64,000 nt of DNA from Allobosea sp. CS1GBMeth4 (GCF_900185715.1 NZ_FYAS01000006.1:62001-126000), one strand, 5' to 3'; shown: positions 34,267 to 44,471, numbered from the stretch's first letter. Numbers and translations are program-made. Notes: generated by a model from the sequence alone, not told the origin.

Positions 34267-36090
34267 ATGTCCATGCGCAACATCGCCATCATCGCCCACG
34301 TCGACCATGGCAAGACCACGCTGGTCGACAAGCTGCTGCAGCAGTCCGGCGCCTTCCGCGAGAACCAGCGCGTCGCCGAGCGGGTGATGGATTCGAACGA
34401 CCTCGAAAAGGAGCGCGGCATCACCATCCTGGCCAAGGCCACGTCGGTGGTCTGGAAGGACACGCGCATCAACATCGTCGACACCCCCGGCCACGCCGAT
34501 TTCGGCGGCGAGGTCGAGCGCATCCTCAACATGGTCGACAGCGCCATCGTGCTGGTCGACGCCGCCGAAGGCCCGATGCCGCAGACCAAGTTCGTGGTCT
34601 CCAAGGCCCTGAAGCTCGGCCTTCGCCCGATCGTCGCGATCAACAAGGTCGACAAGCCCGACGCCCGCGTCACCGAGGTGATCAACGAGGTCTTCGACCT
34701 CTTCGCCGCCCTCGACGCCACCGACGAGCAGCTCGACTTCCCGATCCTCTACGGCTCGGGCAAGCAGGGCTGGATGGCGCCCTCGCCGGAAGGTCCGCAG
34801 GACCAGGGCCTGGCGCCGATGTACGACCTGATCCTGAAGCACGTGCCGGCGCCCAAGGTCGAGGATGGCCCCTTCCGGATGATCGGCACGCTGCTCGAGG
34901 CCAATCCCTATCTCGGCCGCATCATCACCGGCCGCGTCACCTCCGGCACCGCCCGGCCGAACCAGACCATCAAGGTGCTCTCCGGCGACGGCTCGACCGT
35001 CGAGACCGGCCGCATCACCAAGATCCTCGCCTTCCGCGGACTCGAGCGCCAGCCGATCGACGAGGCCGTCGCCGGCGACATCGTCTCGATCGCCGGGCTG
35101 GTGAAGGGCACCGTCGCCGACACCTTCTGCGATCCCTCGGTCGACACCCCGATCAAGGCGCAGCCGATCGATCCGCCGACGGTGTCGATGACCTTCACCG
35201 TCAACGATTCCCCGCTCGCCGGCACCGAGGGTGACAAGGTGACGAGCCGCGTCATCCGCGACCGCCTGTTCAAGGAGGCCGAGGGCAATGTCGCGCTGAA
35301 GATCGAGGAATCCTCCGACAAGGATTCCTTCGTCGTCTCCGGCCGCGGCGAGCTGCAGCTCGCCATCCTGATCGAGACCATGCGCCGCGAGGGCTTCGAG
35401 CTCGGCGTCTCGCGCCCCCGCGTCGTGCTGAAGCGCGACGAGGGCGGCCAGCTGCTCGAGCCGATCGAGGAGGTCGTCATCGACGTCGACGAGGAGCATT
35501 CCGGCGTCGTCGTGCAGAAGATGAGCGAGCGCAAGGCCGACATGCTGGAGATGCGCCCGTCCGGCGGCAACCGGCTGCGCCTGGTCTTCCATGCCCCGAC
35601 CCGCGGCCTGATCGGCTATCAGGGCGAGCTCCTGACCGACACGCGCGGCACCGCGATCATGAACCGGCTCTTCCACGCCTATCTGCCCTACAAGGGCGAG
35701 ATCGCCGGCCGCCGCAACGGCGTGCTGATCGCGATGGAGACCGGCGAGGCCGTCGCCTACGCGCTGTGGAACCTGGAAGACCGCGGCCCGATGATGATCG
35801 AGCCCGGCTGGAAGGTCTATCAGGGCATGATCGTCGGCGAGCACACCCGCGAGAACGATCTCGAGGTGAACGTGCTCAAGGGTAAGAAGCTCACCAATAT
35901 CCGCACGACCTCGAAGGACGAGGCGGTCCGTCTGACGCCGCCGATCCGGATGACGCTGGAGCGCTCGCTCGCCTGGATCGACGACGACGAGCTGGTCGAG
36001 GTCACGCCGAAGTCGATCCGCCTGCGCAAGGCGATCCTCGACCCGAACGAGCGCAAGCGCTCCCAGAAGCAGAAGGCGGAAGTCGCGTAA
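34267..36090 (+). CDS. typA: Ribosome-associated GTPase BipA/TypA
   Basis: 607 residues from ATG 34267 ([19 protein letters not shown]); the frame back to 34171 is outside the family. GTPase motifs are complete: G1 [11 protein letters not shown]2 with [10 protein letters not shown]3 [12 protein letters not shown]4 NKVDKPDA, then EF-G-like domains II, III and V and the BipA-specific C-terminal domain ([20 protein letters not shown]). It is a translational GTPase that acts on ribosomes at low temperature and under stress. The gene stands alone. A short GCGCC/GGCGC hairpin just after the stop (36091-36103) may help end the transcript. Confidence 0.97.
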   Translation: MSMRNIAIIAHVDHGKTTLVDKLLQQSGAFRENQRVAERVMDSNDLEKERGITILAKATSVVWKDTRINIVDTPGHADFGGEVERILNMVDSAIVLVDAAEGPMPQTKFVVSKALKLGLRPIVAINKVDKPDARVTEVINEVFDLFAALDATDEQLDFPILYGSGKQGWMAPSPEGPQDQGLAPMYDLILKHVPAPKVEDGPFRMIGTLLEANPYLGRIITGRVTSGTARPNQTIKVLSGDGSTVETGRITKILAFRGLERQPIDEAVAGDIVSIAGLVKGTVADTFCDPSVDTPIKAQPIDPPTVSMTFTVNDSPLAGTEGDKVTSRVIRDRLFKEAEGNVALKIEESSDKDSFVVSGRGELQLAILIETMRREGFELGVSRPRVVLKRDEGGQLLEPIEEVVIDVDEEHSGVVVQKMSERKADMLEMRPSGGNRLRLVFHAPTRGLIGYQGELLTDTRGTAIMNRLFHAYLPYKGEIAGRRNGVLIAMETGEAVAYALWNLEDRGPMMIEPGWKVYQGMIVGEHTRENDLEVNVLKGKKLTNIRTTSKDEAVRLTPPIRMTLERSLAWIDDDELVEVTPKSIRLRKAILDPNERKRSQKQKAEVA

Positions 36091-36130
36091 GCGCCTCCGG
36101 CGCAGCCCTGCGTTGATTTTCCGCCTTCGC

Positions 36131-36152
36131 GCCTTTACATTTCTGTAAAGGC
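36131..36152. promoter_or_regulatory. Palindromic operator before vapBC-2
   Basis: GCCTTTACA (36131-36139) and TGTAAAGGC (36144-36152) form a perfect 9-bp inverted repeat with spacer TTTC, 14 bp before the antitoxin start. The AT content is high for the window. It most likely serves repression by the antitoxin-toxin complex. Confidence 0.65.
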
Positions 36153-36165
36153 AGGAGGGATGTCG

Positions 36166-36411
36166 ATGGCCGCGCCGCTCAACATCCGCAACCCCCTGGC
36201 CCGCGAACTGGCCCGCAAGCTCGCCGGGCTGCGCAACGTTACGATCACCGAGGCCGTGGTTGGTGCGCTGGAAGCCGAGCTCCGGCGCGAGCAGGCGCGG
36301 GTTCCGCTGGCGCAGCGGCTGGAGAGGCTGGCGGACCAGGCCCTCGCCAAGGCCGGGAGCGGCGGTCGCGAAGTCCGCGAAGACGAGCGCGACGCGCTCT
36401 GGACCCGCTGA
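36166..36411 (+). CDS. vapB: VapB-type antitoxin (Rv0623-like)
   Basis: 81 residues from ATG 36166, 7 bases after GGAGG; an ATG at 36160 lies too close to the ribosome site. MAAPLNIRNPLARELARKLAGLRNVTITEAVVGALEAEL is a ribbon-helix-helix-like N-terminus as in Rv0623/VapB antitoxins, followed by a charged tail that would bind the toxin. The stop overlaps the toxin start by one base (TGATG). Confidence 0.85.
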   Translation: MAAPLNIRNPLARELARKLAGLRNVTITEAVVGALEAELRREQARVPLAQRLERLADQALAKAGSGGREVREDERDALWTR

Positions 36412-36809
36412 TGTTCGTCGATACCTCCGTCTTCGTCGCGATCCTGTGCAAGGAGCCGGAGGCGGCTCTGTTCGCCGCCAAGCTGGAGCGAGCCGGGGCG
36501 CGCTTCACCTCGCCATTGGTGCGTCTCGAAGCCTGCATGGTGCTGGCGACGCGGATGGCGCGTGAACCGGTCGATGTCGAAGCCGATTTCGACGCTTTTC
36601 TCGAGATTGCCGATATCTCGGTCAGGCCGATCACCGATGCGATCGCGCGCGAGGCGGTCGCGGCCTTCCAGCGTTACGGGAAGGGGCGGGGTGCGCCGGC
36701 CCAGCTCAATCTGGCCGACTGCATGTCCTATGCTTGCGCCCGTGCTGCGGGAGCCCCGATCCTGTTCAAGGGCCGCGATTTCTCCCGCACCGATCTCGAT
36801 CTCGCCTGA
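36411..36809 (+). CDS. vapC: VapC toxin (PIN domain RNase)
   Basis: 132 residues. Catalytic acids: Asp4 in MFVDTSVFVAIL, Glu40 in PLVRLEACMVLATR and Asp102 in LNLADCMSYACARA, with the FKGRDFSRTDLDL segment at the end. This is a compact Rv0624-like VapC. It follows its antitoxin with a one-base overlap and is 24 bp before an aldo/keto reductase gene in the same direction, which might receive read-through from the toxin promoter. Confidence 0.9.
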   Translation: MFVDTSVFVAILCKEPEAALFAAKLERAGARFTSPLVRLEACMVLATRMAREPVDVEADFDAFLEIADISVRPITDAIAREAVAAFQRYGKGRGAPAQLNLADCMSYACARAAGAPILFKGRDFSRTDLDLA

Positions 36810-36833
36810 ACAGCTGTCCAAGAGGGGTTTTCC

Positions 36834-37772
36834 ATGCAGTTCCGCAATCTCGGCCGCTCCGGCCTGCGCGTCTCGCTCGTCGGCCTCGGCTGCAACAATT
36901 TCGGCGGCCGGATCGACCTGGAGGCGGCGCGCAAGGTCGTCGACGCCGCGATCGAGCACGGCATCACCCTGTTCGACACCGCCGACATCTACGGCAATCG
37001 CGGCGGCTCGGAGCTCGCGCTCGGCGAATTGCTCGGCGCCCGCCGCAAGGACATCGTCCTCGCCAGCAAGTTCGGCATGAACATGGACGAGGAGGGCGTG
37101 AAGAAGGGCGGCTCGCGCCGCTATGTCATCGAGGCGGTCGAGGCCTCGCTGAAGCGGCTGCGGACCGACTGGATCGACCTCTACCAGCTGCACCGGCCCG
37201 ACCCGCTCACCCCGATCGAGGAGACGCTGCGCGCCCTCGACGACCTGGTCCGCCAGGGCAAGGTCCGCTATGTCGGCTGCTCGAACCTGCCGTCCTGGCA
37301 GGTCGCCGATGCGCATTGGACGGCGAAGACCCTCGGCCTCGAGGGCTTCGCCTCCTGCCAGGACGAGTACAGCCTCCTGGTGCGCGGCGCCGAGAAGGAG
37401 CTGATTCCGGCCGCCCGGCATTTCGGCATGGGCCTGCTGCCCTATTTCCCGCTCGCCAACGGCCTGCTCACCGGCAAGTACCGGCGCGGCGCACCGCTGC
37501 CGGAGGGCGCGCGCATGACGCGCGAGGCGCAGCGCGCCGGCGAGGTGCTGACCGAGGCGAACTGGGCCAGGACCGAGAAGCTCGCCGCCTTCTGCGAGGC
37601 GCGCGGCAGGACGCTGCTGGAGCTCGCCTTCTCCTGGCTGGCCGCCCAGCCGGTCGTCTCCAGCGTCATCGCCGGCGCGACGAAGCCCGAGCAGATCGCC
37701 GCCAACGTCGAGGCGGCGGACTGGGCGCTGACGGCCGAGGAGCTCGCCGAGATCGACGCGATCACGCGCTGA
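36834..37772 (+). CDS. Aldo/keto reductase
   Basis: 312 residues: MQFRNLGRSGLRVSLVGLGCNNFGGR, catalytic Asp and Tyr in ITLFDTADIYGNRGGSE, Lys in IVLASKFGMNMD, His in DLYQLHRPDPLTP, VRYVGCSNLPSWQV, and VIAGATKPEQIAANV near the end. It belongs to the larger AKR12/13-like subgroup (YajO, pyridoxal reductase-type). Substrate unknown. It has no partner in an operon apart from the toxin gene upstream. The other aldo/keto reductase in this window (19976-20818) is a different subgroup. Confidence 0.9.
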   Translation: MQFRNLGRSGLRVSLVGLGCNNFGGRIDLEAARKVVDAAIEHGITLFDTADIYGNRGGSELALGELLGARRKDIVLASKFGMNMDEEGVKKGGSRRYVIEAVEASLKRLRTDWIDLYQLHRPDPLTPIEETLRALDDLVRQGKVRYVGCSNLPSWQVADAHWTAKTLGLEGFASCQDEYSLLVRGAEKELIPAARHFGMGLLPYFPLANGLLTGKYRRGAPLPEGARMTREAQRAGEVLTEANWARTEKLAAFCEARGRTLLELAFSWLAAQPVVSSVIAGATKPEQIAANVEAADWALTAEELAEIDAITR

Positions 37773-37922
37773 CATCCGCCGCGAGAGCGCCTCAAAGCCG
37801 CCCAACGGCACAGCCAAAGCATCAACCCTGTCTCCCTGCCCGCGCGACGGGGCGGGGAGGCTGTTGTCAAATCCCTGCGCCTGGGTTTCCCTTGCGCAAC
37901 CGCAGCGGAGGCCGCTGACTTC

Positions 37923-39158
37923 GTGACGCGCATCGCCCTTTTTCTGGCGTTCGTCCTGTCTCTGACCGTCCTGCCGGCCATGGCGCAGGACAAGCCCGCC
38001 GCCGCGCCGCAGCCGGAGCCGATGCGCATCGTGCTGACGCGCAGCCCCGAGCCATGCGAACCCGATTGCCGGGAATGGCTCGCTGCCCAGGGTGCGATCA
38101 CCAGCGAGACGCTCGGCGAATTGCGTCGTGCGCTCGCGAGCCTGAACGGGCGCAAGGTGCCGCTGCTGGTCTACTCGACCGGCGGCACGGTCGAGGTCGC
38201 GATCGCGATGGGCGAGCTCGCCCGCAAGAGCGGCCTCGACATCGCCGTCGCCCGCACCGTCTTCAGCCAGCGCGACCCCGCGCTCGGCACGATCGACGAG
38301 CGCAGCCCGCTCTGCGCCTCGGCCTGCACGCTCTTCCTCGCAGGCGGGCAGCGCCGGATCATCCCGCCGCAATCGCGCATCGGCGTGCACCAGCAGACCA
38401 TCGTCGAGACCGAGACGACGACGGTGCGCGATTACAAGATCGTGCGCGGGCGCAAGGAACTGGTCGACGAGAGAACCGAGACGCGCACGGTCAAGCAGGA
38501 GCAGGCGACCGGCGAGATCGACGCCAGGATGAGGCGCCATCTCGACGCCATGGGGCTCGATCGCTCTTTCCTGGAGGTGACGGTATCCACGCCCGCCGAC
38601 ACGATGCGCTACCTCAAGCCCGACGAGATGCTGGCGACCACGATCGCGACGGAGCTCGGCTCGGCCACGCTCGCCTTCTCGGGGCTGCGAGCCTCTCAGG
38701 CGCCGAGAGCGCCCGCGAACCTCAATGCGGCCGCGGTGCTCCCGGCGACGCTGGTCGCCCCGGCGACGCCGATCGGCTCGGTCGAGCTCGGCCCGCATCG
38801 CGGCGGCAGGCTGCGGCTCGCGCTGTCGATCGGCGAGGGGCGCTACCAGCAGACCGCAGCCCTGCGGATGCGGCTCCTCTTCGGCGACGCGCCGATCCCG
38901 ACGCGGCTGCGCACCGTCACGCTGTCGCTGCCGAACGGCCCGCCCATCGTCGCGCGCAACGAGGACGGCAGCGATCCCGAAGCGCCGATGACCGCCGACA
39001 TCCTGCGCGAGACGCTGTGCGGCCTCACCGACAGGACCGCGGTGTCGCTGAAGATCGAGCCGCCGGCGGAGGACGGCAACCCCGCGAGCTGGCAGCGCAG
39101 CGGCACGGCGGCCGAGCTCCTGCGCCTGCCGACGCTGCGCAACGCGGTCTGCCGCTGA
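37923..39158 (+). CDS. Secreted ClpP/crotonase-like protein (COG3904-type)
   Basis: 411 residues from GTG 37923; GGAGG lies about 12 bases upstream. A Sec signal ([19 protein letters not shown]) precedes a ClpP-like core: [24 protein letters not shown] (oxyanion loop), [18 protein letters not shown] (the CxSAC nucleophile region) and IGVHQQ with the His. The C-terminal 150 residues form a separate domain with Cys in ETLCGLTD and NAVCR. Related periplasmic proteins are conserved in rhizobia and are thought to be serine hydrolases; the exact role is unknown. It stands alone before the xylose importer genes. Confidence 0.75.
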   Translation: MTRIALFLAFVLSLTVLPAMAQDKPAAAPQPEPMRIVLTRSPEPCEPDCREWLAAQGAITSETLGELRRALASLNGRKVPLLVYSTGGTVEVAIAMGELARKSGLDIAVARTVFSQRDPALGTIDERSPLCASACTLFLAGGQRRIIPPQSRIGVHQQTIVETETTTVRDYKIVRGRKELVDERTETRTVKQEQATGEIDARMRRHLDAMGLDRSFLEVTVSTPADTMRYLKPDEMLATTIATELGSATLAFSGLRASQAPRAPANLNAAAVLPATLVAPATPIGSVELGPHRGGRLRLALSIGEGRYQQTAALRMRLLFGDAPIPTRLRTVTLSLPNGPPIVARNEDGSDPEAPMTADILRETLCGLTDRTAVSLKIEPPAEDGNPASWQRSGTAAELLRLPTLRNAVCR

Positions 39159-39360
39159 CGCCGCTCCGTCTCGCGCACGGCGCCGAAGCTCCCGTTTGGA
39201 ACCGGTCCGCCTGCCGCTCGCGCGCTCGGCCGCACAAAATGAGGTGCGCCCCTCAGTTTTTGCGTGGCGCCGGCTTGACGGGCCCGATGCGATGGGCTCA
39301 CCTTCCTCCCAATCCGACGAGCCGCGCCATCGAGGCGGTCGCAAACGAGGGAGAAACGCC

Positions 39361-40410
39361 GTGTTGAGACGCCATCTTCTCGCCGCGGGCCTCGCGCTCG
39401 CGGCCTTCGGCAGCGCCTGTCCCGCCTTCGCCCAGGGCAAGGGCCCGGTCGTCGGCGTGAGCTGGTCGAATTTCCAGGAGGAGCGCTGGAAGACCGACGA
39501 GGCGGCGATCAAGGCCGCGATCGAGAAGGTCGGCGGCACCTATCTCTCGGCCGATGCGCAATCCTCGCCCGCCAAGCAGCTCACCGATGTCGAGAGCCTG
39601 ATCGCGCGCGGCGCCAAGGCGATCATCGTGCTGGCGCAGGATGCGCAGGCGATCCGCCCGGCGGTGCAGAAGGCGGTCGACGAGGGTATCGCGGTGGTCG
39701 GCTACGACCGGCTGATCGAGATCCCGCAGGCCTTCTACCTGACCTTCGACAATGTCGAGGTCGGCCGCATGATGGCGCGCGAGATCCAGAAGGCGAAGCC
39801 GGAAGGCAACTACGTCTTCATCAAGGGCTCGAGCGCCGACCCGAACGCCAACTTCCTCTATCAGGGCTCGATCGAGGTGCTCAAACCCGCGATCGACGCC
39901 GGCAGGATCAAGAATGTCGGCGAGGCCTATACCGACGGCTGGCTGCCGGCCAACGCACAGCGCAACATGGAGCAGTTCCTGACGCGCAACGCCAACAAGG
40001 TCGACGCCGTCGTCGCCGCCAATGACGGCACGGCGGGCGGCGCCATCGCCGCCATGGCGGCCCAGGGCCTCGCCGGCTCGGTCCCGGTCTCCGGCCAGGA
40101 CGCCGACCGCGCCGCCCTCAACCGCGTCGCGCTCGGCACCCAGACGGTGACGATCTGGAAGGATGCGCGCGAGCTCGGGCGCAACGCCGCCGAGATCGCG
40201 ATCAAGCTCGCCGGCGGCGCCAGGCTGAACGAGATCGCCGGCGCGACCGCCTGGGATCAGGGGCCGGCCAAGGCGAAGATGACCGCGCTCTTCCTCAAGC
40301 CGGTGCCGGTGACGAAGGACAATCTCGGCGTCGTGATCGAGGCCGGCTGGGCGCCGAAGGCCGCCGTCTGCCAGGGCGTCGCCGCCGGCAAGGTCAAGGC
40401 CTGTGACTGA
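39361..40410 (+). CDS. xylF: D-xylose-type ABC importer binding protein
   Basis: 349 residues from GTG 39361, six bases after GGGAGAAA. Signal peptide [23 protein letters not shown] is followed by the type-I periplasmic binding fold: [18 protein letters not shown], characteristic for Xyl[42 protein letters not shown] and [21 protein letters not shown]. It captures D-xylose (or a related aldopentose) in the periplasm and hands it to the permease encoded with an 8-bp overlap. No xylA/xylB or repressor gene is near, so sugar catabolism must be elsewhere. A small TGAGG/CCTCA hairpin followed by TTTTT precedes it (39240-39261). Confidence 0.88.
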   Translation: MLRRHLLAAGLALAAFGSACPAFAQGKGPVVGVSWSNFQEERWKTDEAAIKAAIEKVGGTYLSADAQSSPAKQLTDVESLIARGAKAIIVLAQDAQAIRPAVQKAVDEGIAVVGYDRLIEIPQAFYLTFDNVEVGRMMAREIQKAKPEGNYVFIKGSSADPNANFLYQGSIEVLKPAIDAGRIKNVGEAYTDGWLPANAQRNMEQFLTRNANKVDAVVAANDGTAGGAIAAMAAQGLAGSVPVSGQDADRAALNRVALGTQTVTIWKDARELGRNAAEIAIKLAGGARLNEIAGATAWDQGPAKAKMTALFLKPVPVTKDNLGVVIEAGWAPKAAVCQGVAAGKVKACD

Positions 40411-41707
40411 ACTCGCCCCCGCGCCGGCCCAGCCGGCGCCGGACGCGAAAACGCTGGCCGATCATCTGCGCGCCATCGAGTTCGACGCGCGGATGATCGG
40501 CATGATCGCCGCGCTGGCGGCCGTCTGGCTCGGCTTCGACTGGCTCTCGGGCGGCGCCTTCCTCACGCCGCGCAACCTCTGGAACCTTTCGGTCCAGACC
40601 GCCTCGATCGCGGTGATGGCCTGCGGCATGGTGCTGGTCATCGTCACCCGCAACATCGACCTCTCGGTCGGCTCCATGCTCGGCTTCGTCGGCATGGTCG
40701 TGGGCCTCGTCCAGGCGCGGCTGCTGCCCGAGCTGCTCGGCTTCGAGCACCCCGCCACCTGGCTGCTCTCGATCGCGGCGGCGATCGCGCTCGGCGGGCT
40801 GATCGGCCTGTTCCAGGGCGCGCTGATCGCCTATCTCGCGATTCCCTCCTTCATCGTCACGCTCGGCGGGCTGCTGGTCTGGCGCGGCGGCGCCTGGTGG
40901 GTCACGCAAGGCCAGACCATCGCGCCGATGGATTCGCGCTTCCGCCCGCTCGGCGGCGGCATCGAGGGCGCGATCGGCACCTCCGCCTCCTGGGCGATCG
41001 GCCTCGTCATCTGCGCCCTGATCGTCGCGGGCATGGCTTTCGCCCGGCGCCGGCGCAAGCGCTACGGCTTCGCCCTGCGCCCGCTCTGGGCCGAGATCGC
41101 GCTCGCCGCGCTCGCCTGCGGCACCGTGCTCGGCGCGGTGACGATCGCCAACGCCTATGCCCTTCCGGCCGGCGTCGCCCGCCGCCTGGTCGAGGCGAAG
41201 GGCGGCACCTGGCCCGCCGGCGGGCTCGTCATCGGCCATGGCCTCGCCGTGCCGGTGCTGCTCGCGCTCGCGGTCGGCGTCGCCATGAGCTTCCTGGCGC
41301 GGCGCCTGCGCTTCGGCCGCTATGTCTTCTCGATCGGCGGCAATCCCGAGGCGGCGCAGCTCTCCGGTGTCAACACGCGCAAGGTGCTGATGCTGGTCTA
41401 CGGGCTGATGGGGGTTCTGGTCGGCATCGCCGCCTGCATCTCGACCGCCCGGCTCAATGCCGCGACCAATTCGGCCGGCCAGCTCGACGAGCTCTACGTC
41501 ATCGCCGCGGCGGTGATCGGCGGCACGTCGCTCGCCGGCGGCGTCGGCACCATCGCCGGCGCGATGCTGGGGGCGCTGGTGATGCAGTCGCTGCAATCCG
41601 GCATGGTGCTGATCGGCGTCGACACGCCCCTGCAGAACATCGTCGTCGGCATCGTGCTCGTCCTCGCCGTCTGGCTCGACGGGCTCTATCGCAAGCGGCT
41701 CGGGTGA
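40403..41707 (+). CDS. xylH: D-xylose-type ABC importer permease
   Basis: 434 residues, with about 10-12 membrane helices and the CUT2 permease motif [26 protein letters not shown] near residue 310. It starts at GTG 40403, overlapping the XylF stop by 8 bp. The length and the large insertions around residues 195-270 ([32 protein letters not shown]) are typical of XylH. The first helices include [29 protein letters not shown], the conserved ribose-type core. It forms a homodimer pore with XylG. Confidence 0.92.
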   Translation: MTELAPAPAQPAPDAKTLADHLRAIEFDARMIGMIAALAAVWLGFDWLSGGAFLTPRNLWNLSVQTASIAVMACGMVLVIVTRNIDLSVGSMLGFVGMVVGLVQARLLPELLGFEHPATWLLSIAAAIALGGLIGLFQGALIAYLAIPSFIVTLGGLLVWRGGAWWVTQGQTIAPMDSRFRPLGGGIEGAIGTSASWAIGLVICALIVAGMAFARRRRKRYGFALRPLWAEIALAALACGTVLGAVTIANAYALPAGVARRLVEAKGGTWPAGGLVIGHGLAVPVLLALAVGVAMSFLARRLRFGRYVFSIGGNPEAAQLSGVNTRKVLMLVYGLMGVLVGIAACISTARLNAATNSAGQLDELYVIAAAVIGGTSLAGGVGTIAGAMLGALVMQSLQSGMVLIGVDTPLQNIVVGIVLVLAVWLDGLYRKRLG

Positions 41708-41717
41708 GGAGGGCGCC

Positions 41718-42497
41718 ATGGACATGACCACGCCGCTCGTCGAGATGCGCGAGATCTCGATCGCCTTCGGCGGCATCAAGGCGGTCGACCATGCCAGCCT
41801 CGATCTCCATGCCGGCGAGGTCGTCGGCCTGCTCGGCCATAACGGCGCCGGCAAGTCGACGCTGATCAAGATCCTGTCGGGGGCCTATCGCGCCGACGCC
41901 GGCGAGATCAGGATCGCCGGCGAGCCGGTGTCGATCTCCTCGCCGCGCGACGCCAAGCGCCACGGCATCGAGACGATCTACCAGACGCTCGCGCTCGCCG
42001 ACAATGTCGACGCCGCCGCCAACATCTTCCTCGGCCGCGAGCTGCTGACCTCCTGGGGCACGCTCGACGACAGCGCCATGGAATCCGAGACCCGCAAGGT
42101 GATGGGGCGGCTCAACCCGCATTTCCGCCGCTTCAAGGAGCCGGTGAAGGCGCTCTCAGGCGGCCAGCGCCAGTCGGTCGCGATCGCGCGCGCCATCTAC
42201 TTCAACGCCCGCGTGCTGATCATGGACGAGCCGACCGCGGCGCTGGGGCCCGCCGAGACCAAGCAGGTCGCCGATCTCATCCTCGAACTGAAGAAGCAGG
42301 GCATCGGCATCTTCCTGATCAGCCACGATCTGCACGACGTCTTCGATCTCGCCGACCGCGTCAGCGTGATGAAGAACGGCAAGGTGGTCGGCACCGCCCA
42401 TGTCCGCGACGTCACGCAGGACGAGGTGCTGGGCATGATCATCTCGGGCAAGTGCCCGCCGGGTGCTGTGCCGGGGCCGGGCGCGCTGCGAAGCTAG
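41718..42497 (+). CDS. Sugar ABC importer ATPase, single-domain (XylG/FrcA-type)
   Basis: 259 residues with one ABC cassette: Walker [13 protein letters not shown] near residue 40, [14 protein letters not shown], Walker [14 protein letters not shown] and H-loop [24 protein letters not shown]. Enteric XylG has two cassettes in about 510 residues; a single-domain ATPase is usual in rhizobial CUT2 systems such as fructose FrcA, and probably works as a homodimer. It follows XylH by 10 bp and closes the operon; the strong hairpin at 42507-42532 sits just after. Note the FrcA-like character against the XylF-like binding protein. Confidence 0.9.
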   Translation: MDMTTPLVEMREISIAFGGIKAVDHASLDLHAGEVVGLLGHNGAGKSTLIKILSGAYRADAGEIRIAGEPVSISSPRDAKRHGIETIYQTLALADNVDAAANIFLGRELLTSWGTLDDSAMESETRKVMGRLNPHFRRFKEPVKALSGGQRQSVAIARAIYFNARVLIMDEPTAALGPAETKQVADLILELKKQGIGIFLISHDLHDVFDLADRVSVMKNGKVVGTAHVRDVTQDEVLGMIISGKCPPGAVPGPGALRS

Positions 42498-42506
42498 AGC
42501 GAAGAA

Positions 42507-42532
42507 CCGGGCCCGCCCGGCGGCGGGCCCGG
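42507..42532. terminator. Bidirectional terminator-like hairpin
   Basis: CCGGGCCCGCC (42507-42517) and GGCGGGCCCGG (42522-42532) form a perfect 11-bp stem with loop CGGC between two convergent genes (the sugar ATPase ending at 42497 and the SPW gene ending at 42541). No T-run is seen. Confidence 0.65.
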
Positions 42533-42540
42533 CCGGTCGC

Positions 42541-42900
42541 TCAGGCGGTGGCGTGCGGCTCGTGCCGGTAGTCCCAGACCGCCCAGGCCGAGACCGCGGC
42601 CGTCAGCAGGCCGAGCGCCAGATGCGTCCAGAACGCGGTGAAGTTGCCGGTGAAGCCGAGCATCCAGGGCGCGGCGATCAGCCAGAGGCCGAGCGCCAGG
42701 TTCACCCATTCCTCCCATTCGGCGAAGGCGGTGAGCGCCGCGATCGCGATCACGGCGAGCACGGCGCCGACCAGCCAGGCATTGCGGGTCGGCATGGTCT
42801 CCGCCACGAAGCCCATCGCCCAGGGCGAGATGAACAGAACGGCCCCGAGGATCAGGTTGAGCCAGTCCTGCGGCCGCTTTCCAGTCGTCGCGGTCATCAT
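42541..42900 (-). CDS. SPW-repeat membrane protein
   Basis: 119 residues from the ATG at 42900, five bases after GGAGG within ATGGAGGTGATC; the in-frame ATG upstream would have no ribosome site. Two SPW repeats are present: LNLILGAVLFISPWAMGF and VNLALGLWLIAAPWMLGF, each starting a helix pair. Such proteins are small inner-membrane proteins of four helices with unknown function. It is convergent with the sugar importer operon and shares no operon. Confidence 0.85.
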   Translation of the reverse strand: MMTATTGKRPQDWLNLILGAVLFISPWAMGFVAETMPTRNAWLVGAVLAVIAIAALTAFAEWEEWVNLALGLWLIAAPWMLGFTGNFTAFWTHLALGLLTAAVSAWAVWDYRHEPHATA

Positions 42901-43005
42901 GATCACCTCCATCAGTGACGATCATCCGGCCACGGCGCCCCGCGCACGAGGCGCTTGGTCGAAATCATCATACGCCTAAAGTCGAGGCGGCTCAACAACA
43001 GGGCG

Positions 43006-43038
43006 AAAACGATCATGGCCGGCGCGAGCCGGCCATGA
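43006..43038 (-). terminator. Rho-independent terminator after the phytase-like esterase gene
   Basis: Read leftwards after the 43101 stop, an 11-bp stem (43013-43023 with 43028-43038, TCATGGCCGGC against GCCGGCCATGA) with a GNRA-like 4-base loop is followed by TTTT on the minus strand (43007-43010). This fits termination of the leftward gene. Confidence 0.7.
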
Positions 43039-43100
43039 CGACAGATGACGACTGGGCGACTCGTGGGACTCGACTTCACCGTGACTTGGCGAAGACGCGC

Positions 43101-44471
43101 CTACTTCGCCGCGAGCAGCTCCTTCACCGAGAGCAGCACCAGCTCGTTGTCGTCCGCCTTCTTCGGGTCGCGCGAGGAGGAGAAGGGCAGGTTGTTGTCG
43201 TTGCCGACGACGATGATGCCGCCCGCCAGATCGACCACATCGACATTCTCGATGGTGAAGAACGGGAAGGGCAGCACGCCGTCGATCGCGCCCTGCTTCG
43301 CCTTCCGGTCGGGATCGGCGATCTTCATCAGGTCGATATGGCCGATCTTGCGCACGCTCTTGCCGACATTGGCGTCGTTCATCTCGATCTTGACGATGCG
43401 CTTGAACGTCGCGAGGTCGTGGAAGCAGTCCGGGCCCTTCTGGCCGGCGGCGCAGGCCTTGTCGGCGGTGCCCTCGCCATTGTCCCGTTCGATGATCAGC
43501 GCCGTCGTCGCGTCGATCATGTTGAAATCGCCGATGGCGAGGCCCTTCTGCTCGAGCGGGAAGAACCAGGAGCGGCCGGTCCATTTTTCGTTCTGCACGT
43601 CGAATTCGAGGATGCGCAGCACCTCCTTGCCGTCGACCTCCTCATTGCCCTTGGTCTCGGCGTTCCAGAGCGGGCCCTCCAGCAGCGGATAGAGGAAGCG
43701 CCCGTCGGGCGACTGCGCCATGCCCTCATAGCCCTTGGAGCGGCGGACATTGAACGCGACCGGCAGGTTCGGCGCCGCCGGCGTGGTCAGCGCGTAATGG
43801 TCGGGCGAGCGCGCCGGCTTGCCGTCGACCATGGTCTCGAACACGGCCTCGACCTTGCCGCTGGCGTCGACGCGGATCAGATAGGGGCCGAATTCCTCGC
43901 CGATCCAGTATTTGCCGCCGATCGGCTGGATCGATTCCGGGTCGAAATCGGCGCCGGTCAGATAGCGCTTCTCGGTGCCCTCGTGGACGATGCGGAACGG
44001 CACCTTCTTGTCGGGATCGTGCAGGAAGGTGGTCGCGACGCGCTCGATCCTGCCGGCCGCGAAATCGGCCTTGAGCCGGTGGAAGAACAGCATCGCGTCC
44101 GGCGAGTTGACCTTCGAGCCGAAGCCGTTGTCGGTCAGCACCAGGAACTCGCCATTCCCCAGCGAGCGGATGCCGGAGAAGCCCTGCACCGGCTGGCCGG
44201 CGAAGGGCGTGGAAAGGCCGGTCGGCCGCCCGCCCGAAAGACCCATCACGCTGCCGATCTGCTCGACGCGCTTGCCCGGCGTCGTGAACTTGCCGGAGAC
44301 CTTGAGGTCGGCCGGCGCGTCGGCCGGGGCCGGGATGATGCTGTCGGCCGGCAGCAAAGCATGGCCGACCAGCCTGGCCGGGAACTCTTTCGGCGCTCCC
44401 TGCGGCGCATCCTGCGCGCCGGCGAGCATGGTGGACGACAGGAGGAGGGCGGCGGCGAGGCGCAGGCGCAT
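43101..44471 (-). CDS. Esterase-like phytase family secreted protein
   Basis: 456 residues from ATG 44471; the open frame continues far upstream but only as the shadow of uvrB. Signal RLRLAAALLLSSTMLAGAQ precedes the esterase-like phytase domain: FSGIRSLGNGEFLVLTDNGFGSKVNS, the cluster GADFDPESIQPIGGKYWIGEEFGPYLIRVD, YEGMAQSPDGRFLYPLLEGPL and VVDLAGGIIVVGNDNNLPFSSSR. These are beta-propeller-like periplasmic proteins related to phytases; the substrate is usually unknown. It would be exported by Sec. Divergent from uvrB and followed by a terminator. Confidence 0.85.
   Translation of the reverse strand: MRLRLAAALLLSSTMLAGAQDAPQGAPKEFPARLVGHALLPADSIIPAPADAPADLKVSGKFTTPGKRVEQIGSVMGLSGGRPTGLSTPFAGQPVQGFSGIRSLGNGEFLVLTDNGFGSKVNSPDAMLFFHRLKADFAAGRIERVATTFLHDPDKKVPFRIVHEGTEKRYLTGADFDPESIQPIGGKYWIGEEFGPYLIRVDASGKVEAVFETMVDGKPARSPDHYALTTPAAPNLPVAFNVRRSKGYEGMAQSPDGRFLYPLLEGPLWNAETKGNEEVDGKEVLRILEFDVQNEKWTGRSWFFPLEQKGLAIGDFNMIDATTALIIERDNGEGTADKACAAGQKGPDCFHDLATFKRIVKIEMNDANVGKSVRKIGHIDLMKIADPDRKAKQGAIDGVLPFPFFTIENVDVVDLAGGIIVVGNDNNLPFSSSRDPKKADDNELVLLSVKELLAAK

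Noticed and set aside
34105..35844. 579-codon open frame opposite bipA
   Set aside because: Shadow of the highly conserved bipA; no motif and no ribosome site.
39240..39261. Terminator-like hairpin (TGAGG / CCTCA + TTTTT) before xylF
   Set aside because: The stem has only 5 bp and there is no upstream transcript clearly needing it; kept as a remark only.
36135..39539. 1134-codon open frame on the minus strand over vapBC, aldo/keto reductase and ClpP-like genes
   Set aside because: The composition is arginine- and glycine-rich as in shadows, no family motif is seen, and the opposite strand has well-supported genes.
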